A stretch of DNA of 64,000 bases, from NCBI RefSeq assembly GCF_016862315.1, contig NZ_BOMS01000051.1, positions 124,001 to 188,000 of the forward strand, in the 5' to 3' direction. The notes beneath the pieces are model-generated. The model saw only the letters and a list, made by a program, of their open reading frames with translations. It searched no databases and was not told where the DNA came from. Below, piece by piece: positions 49,396 through 58,216 of this stretch. The stretch's first letter is position 1. The number at the start of each line of letters is the position of its first letter. This DNA comes from Actinoplanes palleronii. Its GTDB lineage: Bacteria > Actinomycetota > Actinomycetes > Mycobacteriales > Micromonosporaceae. A program made the translations under genes and the position numbers.

Positions 49396-51237
49396 GTGAC
49401 GCTGGCCCTTCTTCATGCCAGCGTTGGACCTGCCGGCACCGGGCTCACCGACGACCTCACCGCCGCGCTGCGCTCCGCCGGCGCCGCCGAGGTCGACCGG
49501 GTCGAGGCCGACGACGATCTGCCGGCCCGCCTGCGCGACGCCGCCCGCCGCGCCCGGGCCGCGAACCAGCCACTGCTGATCTGCGCCGACAACCTGGTCA
49601 CCCACCACAGCCTGCTGTGGATGCTGGCCACCGACCCGGCCGGCCGCAGCACCGTGCTGCTCGCGCCGGACCCCGACGGCGGCCTGCGCGAGGACCGGGG
49701 CCGCGCGGTCCCGGCCGAGCCGGGCGCCGGCACGGTCCGCTTCCTGGGCGCGATGTGCCTGGCGCCGGCCGACCTCCCGCTGCTGGAGAAGGTCGCCGAC
49801 CGCGCCGATCTGCTGCCCGCCCTGCTCGAGGCGGGCCTGGTGCCGGTCGCCATCCGGGTCCGGCTGCTGCACGCCGAGCAGGTGGGCACCGACGCCGACC
49901 TGGCCGCCGCCCGGCGGCGGCTCGCCGAGGTCGACGAGGACAAGGCCCGCCTGCGGCTCGCGGTCAAGGAGCAGGACGACTTCTTCACGACGTACGCGGT
50001 GAGCACCTGGTCCCCGCTGGTCACCCGGGCCTCGGCGCGACTGGGCCTGAGCCCGACCGGGGTGACCGCGCTGTCGGTGCTCTTCGCGGTCGCCGCGGCG
50101 CTGGCCTTCTGGCAGGCGTCCCGGCCCGCGATGATCGTCGGCGGGGTGCTGCTCTACCTGGGCTTCGTGCTGGACTGCGTGGACGGCCAGCTGGCCCGGT
50201 ACACCCGGCGGTTCGACGCGTTCGGCGGCTGGCTGGACACCATGGCCGACCGGGCCAAGGAGTACGCGGTCTACGCCGGTCTGGCGGCCGGTGCGGACCG
50301 GATCGGGCTGCCGTACGCGTGGCCGTTGGCGGTGACCGCGATCGCCCTGCAGACCGCCCGGCACATGACCGACACCTGGTACGGCGCGCTGCACGACGAG
50401 GCGACCGCCCGGCCCCGCGCGCACCAGGCCACCGGTGGGGTCGGCGCCCGGCTCAGCGCGGCCTCCAACGCGGCGCAGAGCCAGCGCGGCTCGTTGATCT
50501 ACTGGGCGAAGCGGATCGTGGTCTTCCCGATCGGCGAGCGCTGGGCGCTGATCGCGGTGCTCGCCGCGGCCACGAACGGCCGGATCGTGCTCGGCGCGGT
50601 GGTCGGGTTCGGGGTGCTGGCATTCCTCTACACGCTCTCGCTGCGGTCGCTGCGCGCGCTGTCGATGCGGGTGAGCGTGCTGGACACGGTCGACACCGGC
50701 CGGCACCGCGACGACGGGTGGCTGGCACGTACCGTGCTGGGGCGGGGTCGGCTGGATCATCCGCTGGTGGTGGGTGGGGTGCTCACCGCGTACGCGATCG
50801 TCGGTGTCTTCGCGGGCGAACCGCTGCGGACCGGCTTGCTGGCCGGCGGGATTCCGGCGGCCCTGGCCGCGGGGATGGCCGCCCGGGCCCGGCACGACCG
50901 CCCGCTGGACTGGCTGGTGCCGGCCGCGCTGCGAGCCGCCGAGTACGTATTCGTGGTGCTCGCCGGCCTGGTCGGCGGGGTGCCGTGGCCGCTGGTGTTC
51001 CTGCTGCTGTTCGTTCTGGCGCTGCGGCACTACGACCTGACCGCGCGGATGGAGAAGGGCGCGCCGGGCACCCTGGCCGGTGCGGCGGTGCTGGGCTGGG
51101 AGGGCCGGATGGTCCTGCTGGCCGCCGCGACCCTGGCCGGGTTCGGGATCGGCGGTTTTGTGGTGCTGGTGGCGGGTGTCGGCGGCGCCTTCTCGATCAC
51201 CGCGGTGCGCGACTGGCGGGCGTCGCGCCCGAGCTGA
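49396..51237 (+). CDS. CDP-alcohol phosphatidyltransferase with DUF5941-like C-terminus
   Basis: The 613-aa membrane protein has an N-terminal nucleotidyl-transferase-like domain (1-190), then the CDP-OH-P motif D260-x2-D-G-x2-A-R-x8-G-x3-D-x3-D285 in DCVDGQLARYTRRFDAFGGW. About 6 helices follow, then a further 200-residue part (RHYDLTARMEKGAP, GWEGRMVLLAA) I associate with DUF5941. It transfers a phosphoalcohol from CDP to an acceptor, possibly an inositol phosphate; the substrate is not shown. GTG 49396 has GGAGG 5 nt upstream. Confidence 0.8.
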   Translation: MTLALLHASVGPAGTGLTDDLTAALRSAGAAEVDRVEADDDLPARLRDAARRARAANQPLLICADNLVTHHSLLWMLATDPAGRSTVLLAPDPDGGLREDRGRAVPAEPGAGTVRFLGAMCLAPADLPLLEKVADRADLLPALLEAGLVPVAIRVRLLHAEQVGTDADLAAARRRLAEVDEDKARLRLAVKEQDDFFTTYAVSTWSPLVTRASARLGLSPTGVTALSVLFAVAAALAFWQASRPAMIVGGVLLYLGFVLDCVDGQLARYTRRFDAFGGWLDTMADRAKEYAVYAGLAAGADRIGLPYAWPLAVTAIALQTARHMTDTWYGALHDEATARPRAHQATGGVGARLSAASNAAQSQRGSLIYWAKRIVVFPIGERWALIAVLAAATNGRIVLGAVVGFGVLAFLYTLSLRSLRALSMRVSVLDTVDTGRHRDDGWLARTVLGRGRLDHPLVVGGVLTAYAIVGVFAGEPLRTGLLAGGIPAALAAGMAARARHDRPLDWLVPAALRAAEYVFVVLAGLVGGVPWPLVFLLLFVLALRHYDLTARMEKGAPGTLAGAAVLGWEGRMVLLAAATLAGFGIGGFVVLVAGVGGAFSITAVRDWRASRPS

Positions 51238-51505
51238 GCCTGCGGCCCGTCAGGCGGCTCAGACCTTAGTGACCGTTTGGGATCACCCGGTTGACGGTCG
51301 GTCAGCACCGATGAACCAAATGTCGTTTCTTGCTGTGACCGTGCACACAAGTTGCTCCGGAGTTCTGATCTCCGTAATCGATTGATCACTATCAGCGAAT
51401 GGCCGGTTCGGCCGATGGTAAAGCATCGACACCCCTCGCAAAGTCATTATCCGATCGCCGACCGTCGTGGGTTCGGGATCGAACAATCGATGGGGGAGGT
51501 TGGCG

Positions 51506-52798
51506 GTGTCCACCGTCGCGCTCAAGGACGTCACCAAGATTTGGCCAGATGGCACGCTTGCCGTGGACCGGGTGTCACTCGATGTTCGAGATGGCGAGTT
51601 CATGGTGCTTCTCGGCCCGTCGGGCTGTGGGAAGTCGACCGTGCTCCGGATGATCGCCGGCCTGGAGGACCCCACCGAGGGGGACATCCTGCTGAACGGC
51701 GAGCCGGTGCTCGACGTGCCCCCGCGCGACCGCAGCATCGCCATGGTGTTTCAGGACTTTGCGCTCTATCCGCACATGACCGTCGCTGACAACATCGGCT
51801 TCCCGCTGAAATTGTCCGGTGTCGAGCCGGGTTCGCGGCAGGATCGGGTCGGCACGGTGGCCGGGGCCCTGGGCATCGGCGAGGTGCTCGGCCGGCGACC
51901 CAGCCAGCTCTCCGGCGGCCAGCGGCAGCGGGTCGCGATGGGCCGGGCGATGGTCCGCCGACCCGGGATCTTCCTGATGGACGAGCCGCTCTCCAACCTG
52001 GACAGCGGCCTGCGCGCCGAGCTGCGCGCGGAGATCACCAGCATGACCCGCGAGCTCGGTGTCACCACCATGTACGTGACGCACGACCAGGCCGAGGCGC
52101 TGACCATGGCCGACCGCGTGGCGATCATGCGGCGCGGCGTGCTGCAGGACCTGGGCACGCCGACCGAGGTCTACCGCCGCCCGGCCACGCTCTACGTCGC
52201 CGCCTTCCTCGGCTCGCCGCGGATGAACCTGCTGGAGGCGCAGGTCTACGTCCACCTGGACCGGTACGTCGCGCTCAACTTCGGCGAGCAGACCCTCTAC
52301 CTGGCCTGGTCCGACCCGCGCTCGCGGGCGGTGGCGCGCTACCACGGTGAGCGGATCGTGGTCGGGGTCCGCGCCGAGGCCCTCACGCCGGTCACCCCGG
52401 ACACCCCGGGCGCGGTGCTGCACGGCCGGATCCGTTACCTGGAGCACCACGGCCACGAGTCGCTGGCCTACCTGGACATCGGCGCGACCGCGATCGTGGT
52501 GGACGAGGTCGGTGGCCCGGCCGCCGAGCAGCCCGCCGGTGGCACGCTGAAGCGGCTGGGCGGGGCGCTTCAGCGGCTCACCCGGTCGAACTCGGTGTCC
52601 GCGCAGGAGGAGCGGGGCGGCCCGGTCAGCCTGCTCAACGACCCGGGGCGGCACCACCGTAAGGCGGCCGAGCTGTCGGTGCGGCTGGCGCCGTACCCGG
52701 CGGTGACTTCCGGGCACCCGCTCACCGTGGCGGTTCAGATGGACGCACTGCACTTCTTCGACGAGCGGGGGGACCGGATCGATGTCGGCTGGCGCTGA
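51506..52798 (+). CDS. ABC transporter ATP-binding protein (MalK/MsiK-like)
   Basis: The 430-aa protein has Walker A GPSGCGKST (37-45), Q-loop FQDFALYPHMTV, signature LSGGQRQR near 148, Walker B IFLMDEPLSNLDS and H-loop TMYVTHDQAEAL, then a TOBE-like C-terminal region with extra segments (about 240-430). MsiK-type ATPases energise several sugar importers in actinomycetes. No permease is nearby. GTG 51506 has GGGGGAGG 7 nt upstream. The 268-bp gap before it (51238-51505) holds no gene. Confidence 0.88.
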   Translation: MSTVALKDVTKIWPDGTLAVDRVSLDVRDGEFMVLLGPSGCGKSTVLRMIAGLEDPTEGDILLNGEPVLDVPPRDRSIAMVFQDFALYPHMTVADNIGFPLKLSGVEPGSRQDRVGTVAGALGIGEVLGRRPSQLSGGQRQRVAMGRAMVRRPGIFLMDEPLSNLDSGLRAELRAEITSMTRELGVTTMYVTHDQAEALTMADRVAIMRRGVLQDLGTPTEVYRRPATLYVAAFLGSPRMNLLEAQVYVHLDRYVALNFGEQTLYLAWSDPRSRAVARYHGERIVVGVRAEALTPVTPDTPGAVLHGRIRYLEHHGHESLAYLDIGATAIVVDEVGGPAAEQPAGGTLKRLGGALQRLTRSNSVSAQEERGGPVSLLNDPGRHHRKAAELSVRLAPYPAVTSGHPLTVAVQMDALHFFDERGDRIDVGWR

Positions 52799-52869
52799 AC
52801 AGAACTCGGCAGGACGCCACTTCCGGGCGGGATCGTGGATGCCTCCTGCCACCAAGCGGCCACAGCGCG

Positions 52870-52875
52870 TAGGCT
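52870..52875 (+). promoter_or_regulatory. -10 element for leaderless kinase mRNA
   Basis: TAGGCT is 8 nt before GTG 52884. Confidence 0.4.
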
Positions 52876-52883
52876 GCACGACG

Positions 52884-53369
52884 GTGGAGGACAGGATCGG
52901 CCAGACGATGCGTTCGGCTCCCGGTGTGGAGCCGAAGGTCGATGCCGCCCCCGCACCGTCCGGATCACCGGTTCTGTTGGACCGGAATTTCGGGGATGCC
53001 GACATCACCGTGCTGCGGCACGAGGTGTCCCGGCTGCTCTCCCCGATCAGCGTGCTCCGCGACCGGCTCTCCGGGTTCGTGCTCGCCGTGAACGAGGTGA
53101 TCACGAATGTGGTGCTGCACGCCGGCGGGAACGGCCGGATCGTGCTGCGGATCGAGTCCGGTGCGGTGTGGTGTGTGGTCACCGACTCCGGCCCGGGCAT
53201 CCCGGACGACCTGCCGGACAGTGACCTTCTCCCCGGTACGGAGGAGATCGGTGGCCGCGGCCTGTGGCTGGCGCACCAGCTGTGCGACGAGGTGACCACC
53301 GCGACCGGACCGATCGGCACCTCTATCGGACTCCGGATAGATCTGGTTCCGGTGTCCGGCCAGCGCTGA
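52884..53369 (+). CDS. RsbW-type ATP-binding protein (anti-sigma/serine kinase)
   Basis: The 161-aa protein has a HATPase_c fold with N box NEVITNVVLHAGG near 71, G1 DSGPGIPDD near 98 and G2 GGRGLWLAHQL near 122. It resembles RsbW/SpoIIAB kinases that bind sigma factors or phosphorylate anti-anti-sigma proteins. No sigma factor is near. GTG 52884 fits TAGGCT; ATG 52782 overlaps the ABC gene and ATG 52908 is a third option. Confidence 0.75.
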   Translation: MEDRIGQTMRSAPGVEPKVDAAPAPSGSPVLLDRNFGDADITVLRHEVSRLLSPISVLRDRLSGFVLAVNEVITNVVLHAGGNGRIVLRIESGAVWCVVTDSGPGIPDDLPDSDLLPGTEEIGGRGLWLAHQLCDEVTTATGPIGTSIGLRIDLVPVSGQR

Positions 53370-53460
53370 AACGGCAGCTGAAACGGCAGGTGGACCGGGC
53401 CGTGAAACGCGGGCGAAACGTGAAGCCGCCCTTCGCCTCTCGTCCTCCGCCGGGTGCGAC

Positions 53461-53466
53461 TACATT
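53461..53466 (+). promoter_or_regulatory. -10 element for leaderless beta-PGM mRNA
   Basis: TACATT is 6 nt before GTG 53473. Confidence 0.45.
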
Positions 53467-53472
53467 GGGCGC

Positions 53473-54213
53473 GTGCTCGGACTTCCTTCCCAGGTAACCG
53501 CTTGCCTTTTCGATCTTGACGGCGTGCTGACGGACACCGCCCTTGTGCACAGTGCCGCGTGGAAACAAACGTTCGACTCGTTCCTGGAAACGCGGGCCGA
53601 GCGGCAAGATCAAGAGTTTGTGCCGTTCGACTCCAAGGTCGACTACCACCGATACGTCGACGGCCGGCAGCGTGCCGACGGGGTCCGGACCTTCCTCGCC
53701 TCCCGTGGCATCACCCTGCCCGAGGGCACCCCCGACGACGCTCCCGACGCGGAGACCGTCAACGGGGTCGGCAATCGCAAGAACCTCCTCGTGCTCCAGA
53801 AGATCAAGGAGGGCGCGGTTCAGGTCTACCCCGGATCGGTGGAGTACCTGAAGGCGGCCAAGGCCGCCGGACTGCGCCGCGCGGTCGTCTCGGCGAGCGC
53901 GAACTGCAAGGACGTCCTGGAGGCGGCCGGCATCGCCGACCTCCTGGAGGTTCGGGTGGACGGGGTCGTCGCCCGCGAGCTGGGTCTGCCCGGCAAGCCC
54001 GCGCCGGACACGTTCCTGTACGGGGCAAAACTGCTCGGTCTCGACCCGGCCGCCTGTGCCGTGTACGAGGACGCCCAGGCCGGTGTGGCCGCGGGCCGGG
54101 CCGGTGGCTTCGGCATCGTGATCGGTGTGGACCGGGTCGGTCAGGCCGACGCGCTGCGCGAGAACGGCGCCGACGTCGTGGTCACCGACCTCGCCGAGCT
54201 GCTCGACAACTAG
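53473..54213 (+). CDS. beta-phosphoglucomutase family HAD phosphatase/mutase
   Basis: The 246-aa HAD protein has D14-x-D16-GVLTD (motif I), VSASAN near 136, GKPAPDTFLYGAKLL near 175 and YEDAQAGVAAGRAG near 197. It matches the pgmB type that turns beta-glucose 1-phosphate into glucose 6-phosphate. The next gene is a GH65 phosphorylase 42 bp away, which makes beta-glucose 1-phosphate, so the pathway is coherent. The GTG start follows TACATT. Confidence 0.9.
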   Translation: MLGLPSQVTACLFDLDGVLTDTALVHSAAWKQTFDSFLETRAERQDQEFVPFDSKVDYHRYVDGRQRADGVRTFLASRGITLPEGTPDDAPDAETVNGVGNRKNLLVLQKIKEGAVQVYPGSVEYLKAAKAAGLRRAVVSASANCKDVLEAAGIADLLEVRVDGVVARELGLPGKPAPDTFLYGAKLLGLDPAACAVYEDAQAGVAAGRAGGFGIVIGVDRVGQADALRENGADVVVTDLAELLDN

Positions 54214-54255
54214 CTTCAGACCCACCTAAGACATTCAGTCCCGAGAGGCACGACC

Positions 54256-56622
54256 GTGATCCGTGAACGGGCCTACCCCGTCGACCCCTGGCACATCCGG
54301 GAGACCCGGCTAGACCTGGACCTGATGGCCCAGTCAGAGTCGGTGTTCGCGCTCTCGAACGGCCATATCGGGATACGCGGGAACCTGGACGAGGGCGAGC
54401 CGCACGGCCTGCCCGGCACGTACCTGAACTCCTTCTACGAGCTGCGGCCGCTGCCGCACGCCGAGGGGGGATACGGGTTCCCCGAGTCCGGCCAGACCAT
54501 GGTCAACGTCAGCAACGCCAAGCTGATGCGCCTGCTGGTCGACGACGAGCCGTTCGACGTGCGGTACGGCGAGCTCCGCTCGCACGAGCGCTGCCTCGAC
54601 ATGCGGGCCGGCACCCTGGAGCGGGTGGTGGAGTGGGTCTCCCCGTCCGGCCAGGGTGTACGGGTGCGCACCGTGCGCCTGGTCTCCTTCACCCAGCGCG
54701 CGATCGTCGCGTTCCTCTACGAGGTCGAGCCGCTGGACGGCGCGGCCCGGCTGATCCTGCAGTCCGAGCTGGTCGCCAACGAGCAGCTCCCGCCGACCAG
54801 CAAGGACCCGCGGGTCGCCGCGGTGCTCGACCACCCGCTGCAGGCCGAGGAGATGCTCGAGCAGCGCTCCGGCGGTCTGCTGGTGCACCGCACCAAGGCC
54901 AGTGACCTGCGGATGGCCGCGGCCATGGAACACCTGGTCGAGACGCCGGGCCGGCACGCGATCACCACCGAGGGGCACGCCGACTGGCTGCGCACCACGG
55001 TGGCCTGCCGGCTGGAGCCGGGGCAGAAGCTGCGAGTGGTCAAGCTCGCCGCGTACGGATGGTCGAGCATGCGCTCGCTGCCCGCCCTCCGCGACCAGGT
55101 CGGAGCGGCCCTGGCCAGTGCCCGCCTGGACGGCTGGGACGGTCTGGTCCAGCAGCAGCAGGAATACCTCGACGCGTTCTGGGACCACTCCGACGTGCGC
55201 GTCGAGGGTGACCCGGAGGTGCAGCAGGCGGTCCGCTTCGGGCTGTTCCACACGCTGCAGGCCGGCGCCCGGGCGGAGAAGCGCCCGATCGGCTCCAAGG
55301 GCCTGACCGGCCCGGGCTACGACGGTCACACGTTCTGGGACGCGGAGACGTTCGTGCTGCCCGCGCTCACCTACACCCAGCCCTCGGCGGCGGCGGACGT
55401 GCTGCGCTGGCGACACTCGACCCTGGACCTGGCCCGGGAGCGGGCGCAGACACTCGGCCTGCAGGGCGCCGCGTTCCCGTGGCGGACCATCCGTGGCCAG
55501 GAGTGCTCCGGGTACTGGCCGGCCGGCACCGCGGGCTTCCACATCGCCGCGGACATCGCCGACGCGGTCCGGCGCTACGTGCAGGCCACCGGTGACTACG
55601 ACTTCGAGCGTGAGGTCGGCCTGGAACTGCTGGTGGAGACCGCGCGGCTGTGGCGCTCGCTGGGGCACCACGACCGGCACGGGCGGTTCCACATCGACGG
55701 CGTCACCGGTCCGGACGAGTACACCGCGATCGTGAACGACAACATCTACACCAACCTGATGGCGCAGCAGAACCTGATGACCGCGGTGGACGCCTGCAAG
55801 CGGCACCCGGACCTGGCGCGGCGCTTCGGGGTGGACGACGAGGAAGCGGCCTCCTGGCGGGACGCGGCGGCGTCCGTGCACCTCCCGTACGACAAGGAGC
55901 TCGGGGTGCACCAGCAGTGCGAGGGCTTCACCCGGCTGGAGGAGTGGGACTTCGAGAACACTCCGCCGGAGGGTTACCCGCTGCTGCTGAACTACCCGTA
56001 CTTCGATCTGTACCGCAAGCAGGTGGTGAAGCAGGCCGACCTGGTGATGGCGATGTACATCCGGGGTGACGCGTTCACGCCGGAGGAGAAGGTGCGCAAC
56101 TTCGCGTACTACGACGCGCGCACCGTCCGGGACTCCTCGCTGTCCGCCTGCATCCAGGCGGTGATGGCTGCCGAGACCGGCCACCTGGAGCTGGCGCACG
56201 ACTATCTGGGCGAGGCCGCCCTGATGGACCTGCACGACCTGCACCAGAACGCCCGGGACGGCGTGCACGTGGCGTCCCTGGCCGGGTCGTGGATCGCGCT
56301 GGTCGCCGGGCTGGGCGGGATGCGGGACTTCAACGGTCAGCTGGCGTTCGCGCCGCGGCTGCCGAGCCGGATCAACAACCTGGACTTCTCGCTGCTCTGG
56401 CACGGGCTGCGGCTGCGGGTCAACGTCACCGCCGACGAGGTCACCTACTCGCTGCGCAACGGTGGCGGCTCGGCCCGGCTCACGCTGATGCACCACGGCA
56501 AGGAGATCGAGGTGACCCAGGTCCGTCCGGTGACCATGGCGATCCCGACGGCGGTTCCGGCCGGTCCGGCGCCGACCCAGCCGGCCGGTCGCGCTCCGGT
56601 GCGGCGCGCCACGACGCACTGA
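54256..56622 (+). CDS. glycoside hydrolase family 65 (disaccharide phosphorylase)
   Basis: The 788-aa GH65 protein has an N-terminal beta-sandwich (about 1-270), an (alpha/alpha)6 barrel (about 315-680) and a C-terminal Ig-like domain. The general acid is Glu488 in GPDEYTAIVNDN; KQVVKQADLV near 588 matches the phosphate site. Maltose, trehalose or kojibiose phosphorylase are possible. With pgmB upstream, phosphorolysis of an alpha-glucodisaccharide is likely. GTG 54256 follows GAGAGG. The Pro/Ala-rich last 30 residues lie outside the fold. Confidence 0.9.
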   Translation: MIRERAYPVDPWHIRETRLDLDLMAQSESVFALSNGHIGIRGNLDEGEPHGLPGTYLNSFYELRPLPHAEGGYGFPESGQTMVNVSNAKLMRLLVDDEPFDVRYGELRSHERCLDMRAGTLERVVEWVSPSGQGVRVRTVRLVSFTQRAIVAFLYEVEPLDGAARLILQSELVANEQLPPTSKDPRVAAVLDHPLQAEEMLEQRSGGLLVHRTKASDLRMAAAMEHLVETPGRHAITTEGHADWLRTTVACRLEPGQKLRVVKLAAYGWSSMRSLPALRDQVGAALASARLDGWDGLVQQQQEYLDAFWDHSDVRVEGDPEVQQAVRFGLFHTLQAGARAEKRPIGSKGLTGPGYDGHTFWDAETFVLPALTYTQPSAAADVLRWRHSTLDLARERAQTLGLQGAAFPWRTIRGQECSGYWPAGTAGFHIAADIADAVRRYVQATGDYDFEREVGLELLVETARLWRSLGHHDRHGRFHIDGVTGPDEYTAIVNDNIYTNLMAQQNLMTAVDACKRHPDLARRFGVDDEEAASWRDAAASVHLPYDKELGVHQQCEGFTRLEEWDFENTPPEGYPLLLNYPYFDLYRKQVVKQADLVMAMYIRGDAFTPEEKVRNFAYYDARTVRDSSLSACIQAVMAAETGHLELAHDYLGEAALMDLHDLHQNARDGVHVASLAGSWIALVAGLGGMRDFNGQLAFAPRLPSRINNLDFSLLWHGLRLRVNVTADEVTYSLRNGGGSARLTLMHHGKEIEVTQVRPVTMAIPTAVPAGPAPTQPAGRAPVRRATTH

Positions 56623-56639
56623 TTTTTAGCGTACGAACA

Positions 56640-56680
56640 GAGAACGGCCCCCGACCCGGAGAGGGTGGGGGGCCGTTCTC
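56640..56680. terminator. bidirectional terminator between GH65 and the convergent cell-wall gene
   Basis: An 18-nt arm (56640-56657) pairs with 56663-56680 with a few wobbles (GAGAACGGCCCCC / GGGGGGCCGTTCTC) around GGAGA. GTACGAA stands 8 nt after the GH65 stop, just upstream of the stem. Confidence 0.7.
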
Positions 56681-56693
56681 GTTGCCCGCGTGG

Positions 56694-57728
56694 CTACAGC
56701 AGGGACACGTGCACGTGGTCGGTGTGATCACTCGGCCCGTGGTAGGCGTGCCAGTTGCCGGTCGCCGGGAACCAGATCTGCTTGTACCAGATCACGTAGT
56801 AGATGCCGAGCCGGTCGGCGTTGCGCACCAGGAACGCGGTGAGGTCGTTGCCGTACCGCATCATCTTGTCGTTGTGCGCCGCCGAGAACCCGGTCTTCTG
56901 CAGTGACCAGTCGCAGGCCCGGCCCTTGGGATGCTCGAACGGGCCGCCGTCGCGGTGGCAGCCGACGAACAGATTGAAGCCGGCCTTCTTCGTCTCTTTG
57001 TAGAGATGCAGAGTCCGCTTGGTGATGCACCCGTTGGTCGTCGGGTCGATCTGGTTGCAGGACTCCGCGGAGAAACCGCCGCTGGAGTTGCGCGGCGCCG
57101 GAGAGGCGATCGGGGATTTCGCGTCGACGAAACCCTCGGTGATGGTCTTGTTGATGCCGGTGCCGCCGCCGAGCAGCTCGAGCTGCCCCTCGGCCGAGTC
57201 GTGCAGTTTCGTCTGCACCGAGAGCTGCTGCTCTTCGGTCTTGACCTCGGCGTCCAGGCGGGTCTTGTCCGACGTGATCTGCTCGAGCAGGGAGTTCAGC
57301 TCGTGCAGCTTCGCGTCGTGCAGCTTGTTGATCTCCTCCAGGGTGACCGCCTTGTCCAGGAAGTCGGACGAGGAGTCGGCGCGGAGCAGGAAGCTCAGTG
57401 AGCTCAGATTGCCGATCTGGTACTGCTGGCGGGCGATCTGGTTGACCTCCGGGGTCAGCGCGTCGCGGCGCGCCTCGGCGGTCTTGATCTGGGCAGCCAG
57501 CGCCTTCTGATTCTTCTTCGAAGCCGCGACCGCGGCCTTGGCGTTCACGAACCGCCGGTTGGTGGTCTCGATCTGATCGGAGAGGTCGTCGCTCGCCTGG
57601 CCTTCGTCGGGGGTCGACGAACTGCCGCCGGGAGCGGCGTGTGCCGGCATGACCGGTGCGACGAACATCGCGGTGGCCACGAGCGGCGCCAGGGCAAGCA
57701 TCAGCCACCGGCGGGGACGTGCGGTCAT
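56694..57728 (-). CDS. secreted coiled-coil cell-wall protein, copy 1
   Basis: The 344-aa protein has a Sec signal (MTARPRRWLMLALAPLVA..., cut near AHA about 31), a long coiled coil (about 45-190; SDQIETTNRRFVNAKAAVAA) and a C-terminal globular domain with EHPKGRACDW near 267 and DHTDHVHVS at the end. The conserved His/Asp pattern resembles M15/VanY-like cell-wall peptidases. It is paralogous to the gene at 58217, and a c-di-AMP riboswitch precedes both. ATG 57728 has AAGGA upstream; TTG 57734 is less likely. Confidence 0.8.
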   Translation of the reverse strand: MTARPRRWLMLALAPLVATAMFVAPVMPAHAAPGGSSSTPDEGQASDDLSDQIETTNRRFVNAKAAVAASKKNQKALAAQIKTAEARRDALTPEVNQIARQQYQIGNLSSLSFLLRADSSSDFLDKAVTLEEINKLHDAKLHELNSLLEQITSDKTRLDAEVKTEEQQLSVQTKLHDSAEGQLELLGGGTGINKTITEGFVDAKSPIASPAPRNSSGGFSAESCNQIDPTTNGCITKRTLHLYKETKKAGFNLFVGCHRDGGPFEHPKGRACDWSLQKTGFSAAHNDKMMRYGNDLTAFLVRNADRLGIYYVIWYKQIWFPATGNWHAYHGPSDHTDHVHVSLL

Positions 57729-57744
57729 CAACAATCCTTCCTAG

Positions 57745-57912
57745 TCACCGCCGACCGAGTTAGCTGACGGGTTCGGGACGGAAGCTATCCCTACCGCATA
57801 GAGCGGATTCACCCCAACTACCTGGTTCCCCGGTTCGTCTGACGACGATTGGGCGGCGGCCTGCCGGCAACTCGGGGGCGGTGCCGTCCTGGCAGGACCG
57901 GCGGCCAGTTTA
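57745..57912 (-). promoter_or_regulatory. c-di-AMP riboswitch (ydaO-yuaA), minus strand
   Basis: The minus strand shows the ydaO consensus blocks in order: GAACCGGGGAACC, TTGGGGTGAATCC, GCGGTAGGG and CCCGAACCCGTCAGCTAAC. The RBS of the gene at 57728 follows about 10 nt after the last block. In actinomycetes ydaO commonly controls cell-wall hydrolases; c-di-AMP usually switches expression off. Ends are approximate. Confidence 0.9.
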
Positions 57913-58049
57913 CCTGAGATATCGCGTGGCATCAGGATCGGGAAAAGCAATAAAAGGGTTACCAATCAACGACTTTCTGTAATCGCATCACGAAAGGTGA
58001 CCACGCCGTCGCATTCGGTACCGGAACTGTTGAATCGTCGATCGAGTGG

Positions 58050-58195
58050 GTATGGTCGGTCCCGGTTCCCGCGTGGGGACCGCCGCCTAATCGCACACGC
58101 AGCGAGCCGGGGATCCACGTTTCTTCCGGGGTGAATCCGCGCAATTGCGGTAGGGATTTCCTTCGTCCCGAACCCGTCAGCTAACCCGACCGGCG
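58050..58195 (+). promoter_or_regulatory. c-di-AMP riboswitch (ydaO-yuaA), plus strand
   Basis: Blocks GAGCCGGGGATCC, CCGGGGTGAATCC, GCGGTAGGG and CCCGAACCCGTCAGCTAAC match the ydaO consensus. The P1 helix may form from GGTCGG (58054-58059) and CCGACC (58186-58191). It precedes GTG 58217 and is head to head with the minus-strand riboswitch. Confidence 0.9.
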
Positions 58196-58216
58196 GCCGA
58201 CGGAAGGAAATAGCCA

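Noticed and set aside
54334..56619. Long minus-strand open frame (761 aa) opposite the GH65 gene
   Set aside because: It is the mirror of a strongly conserved gene; high GC makes antisense frames long. The translation is Arg/Gly/Val/Gln-rich with no motif.
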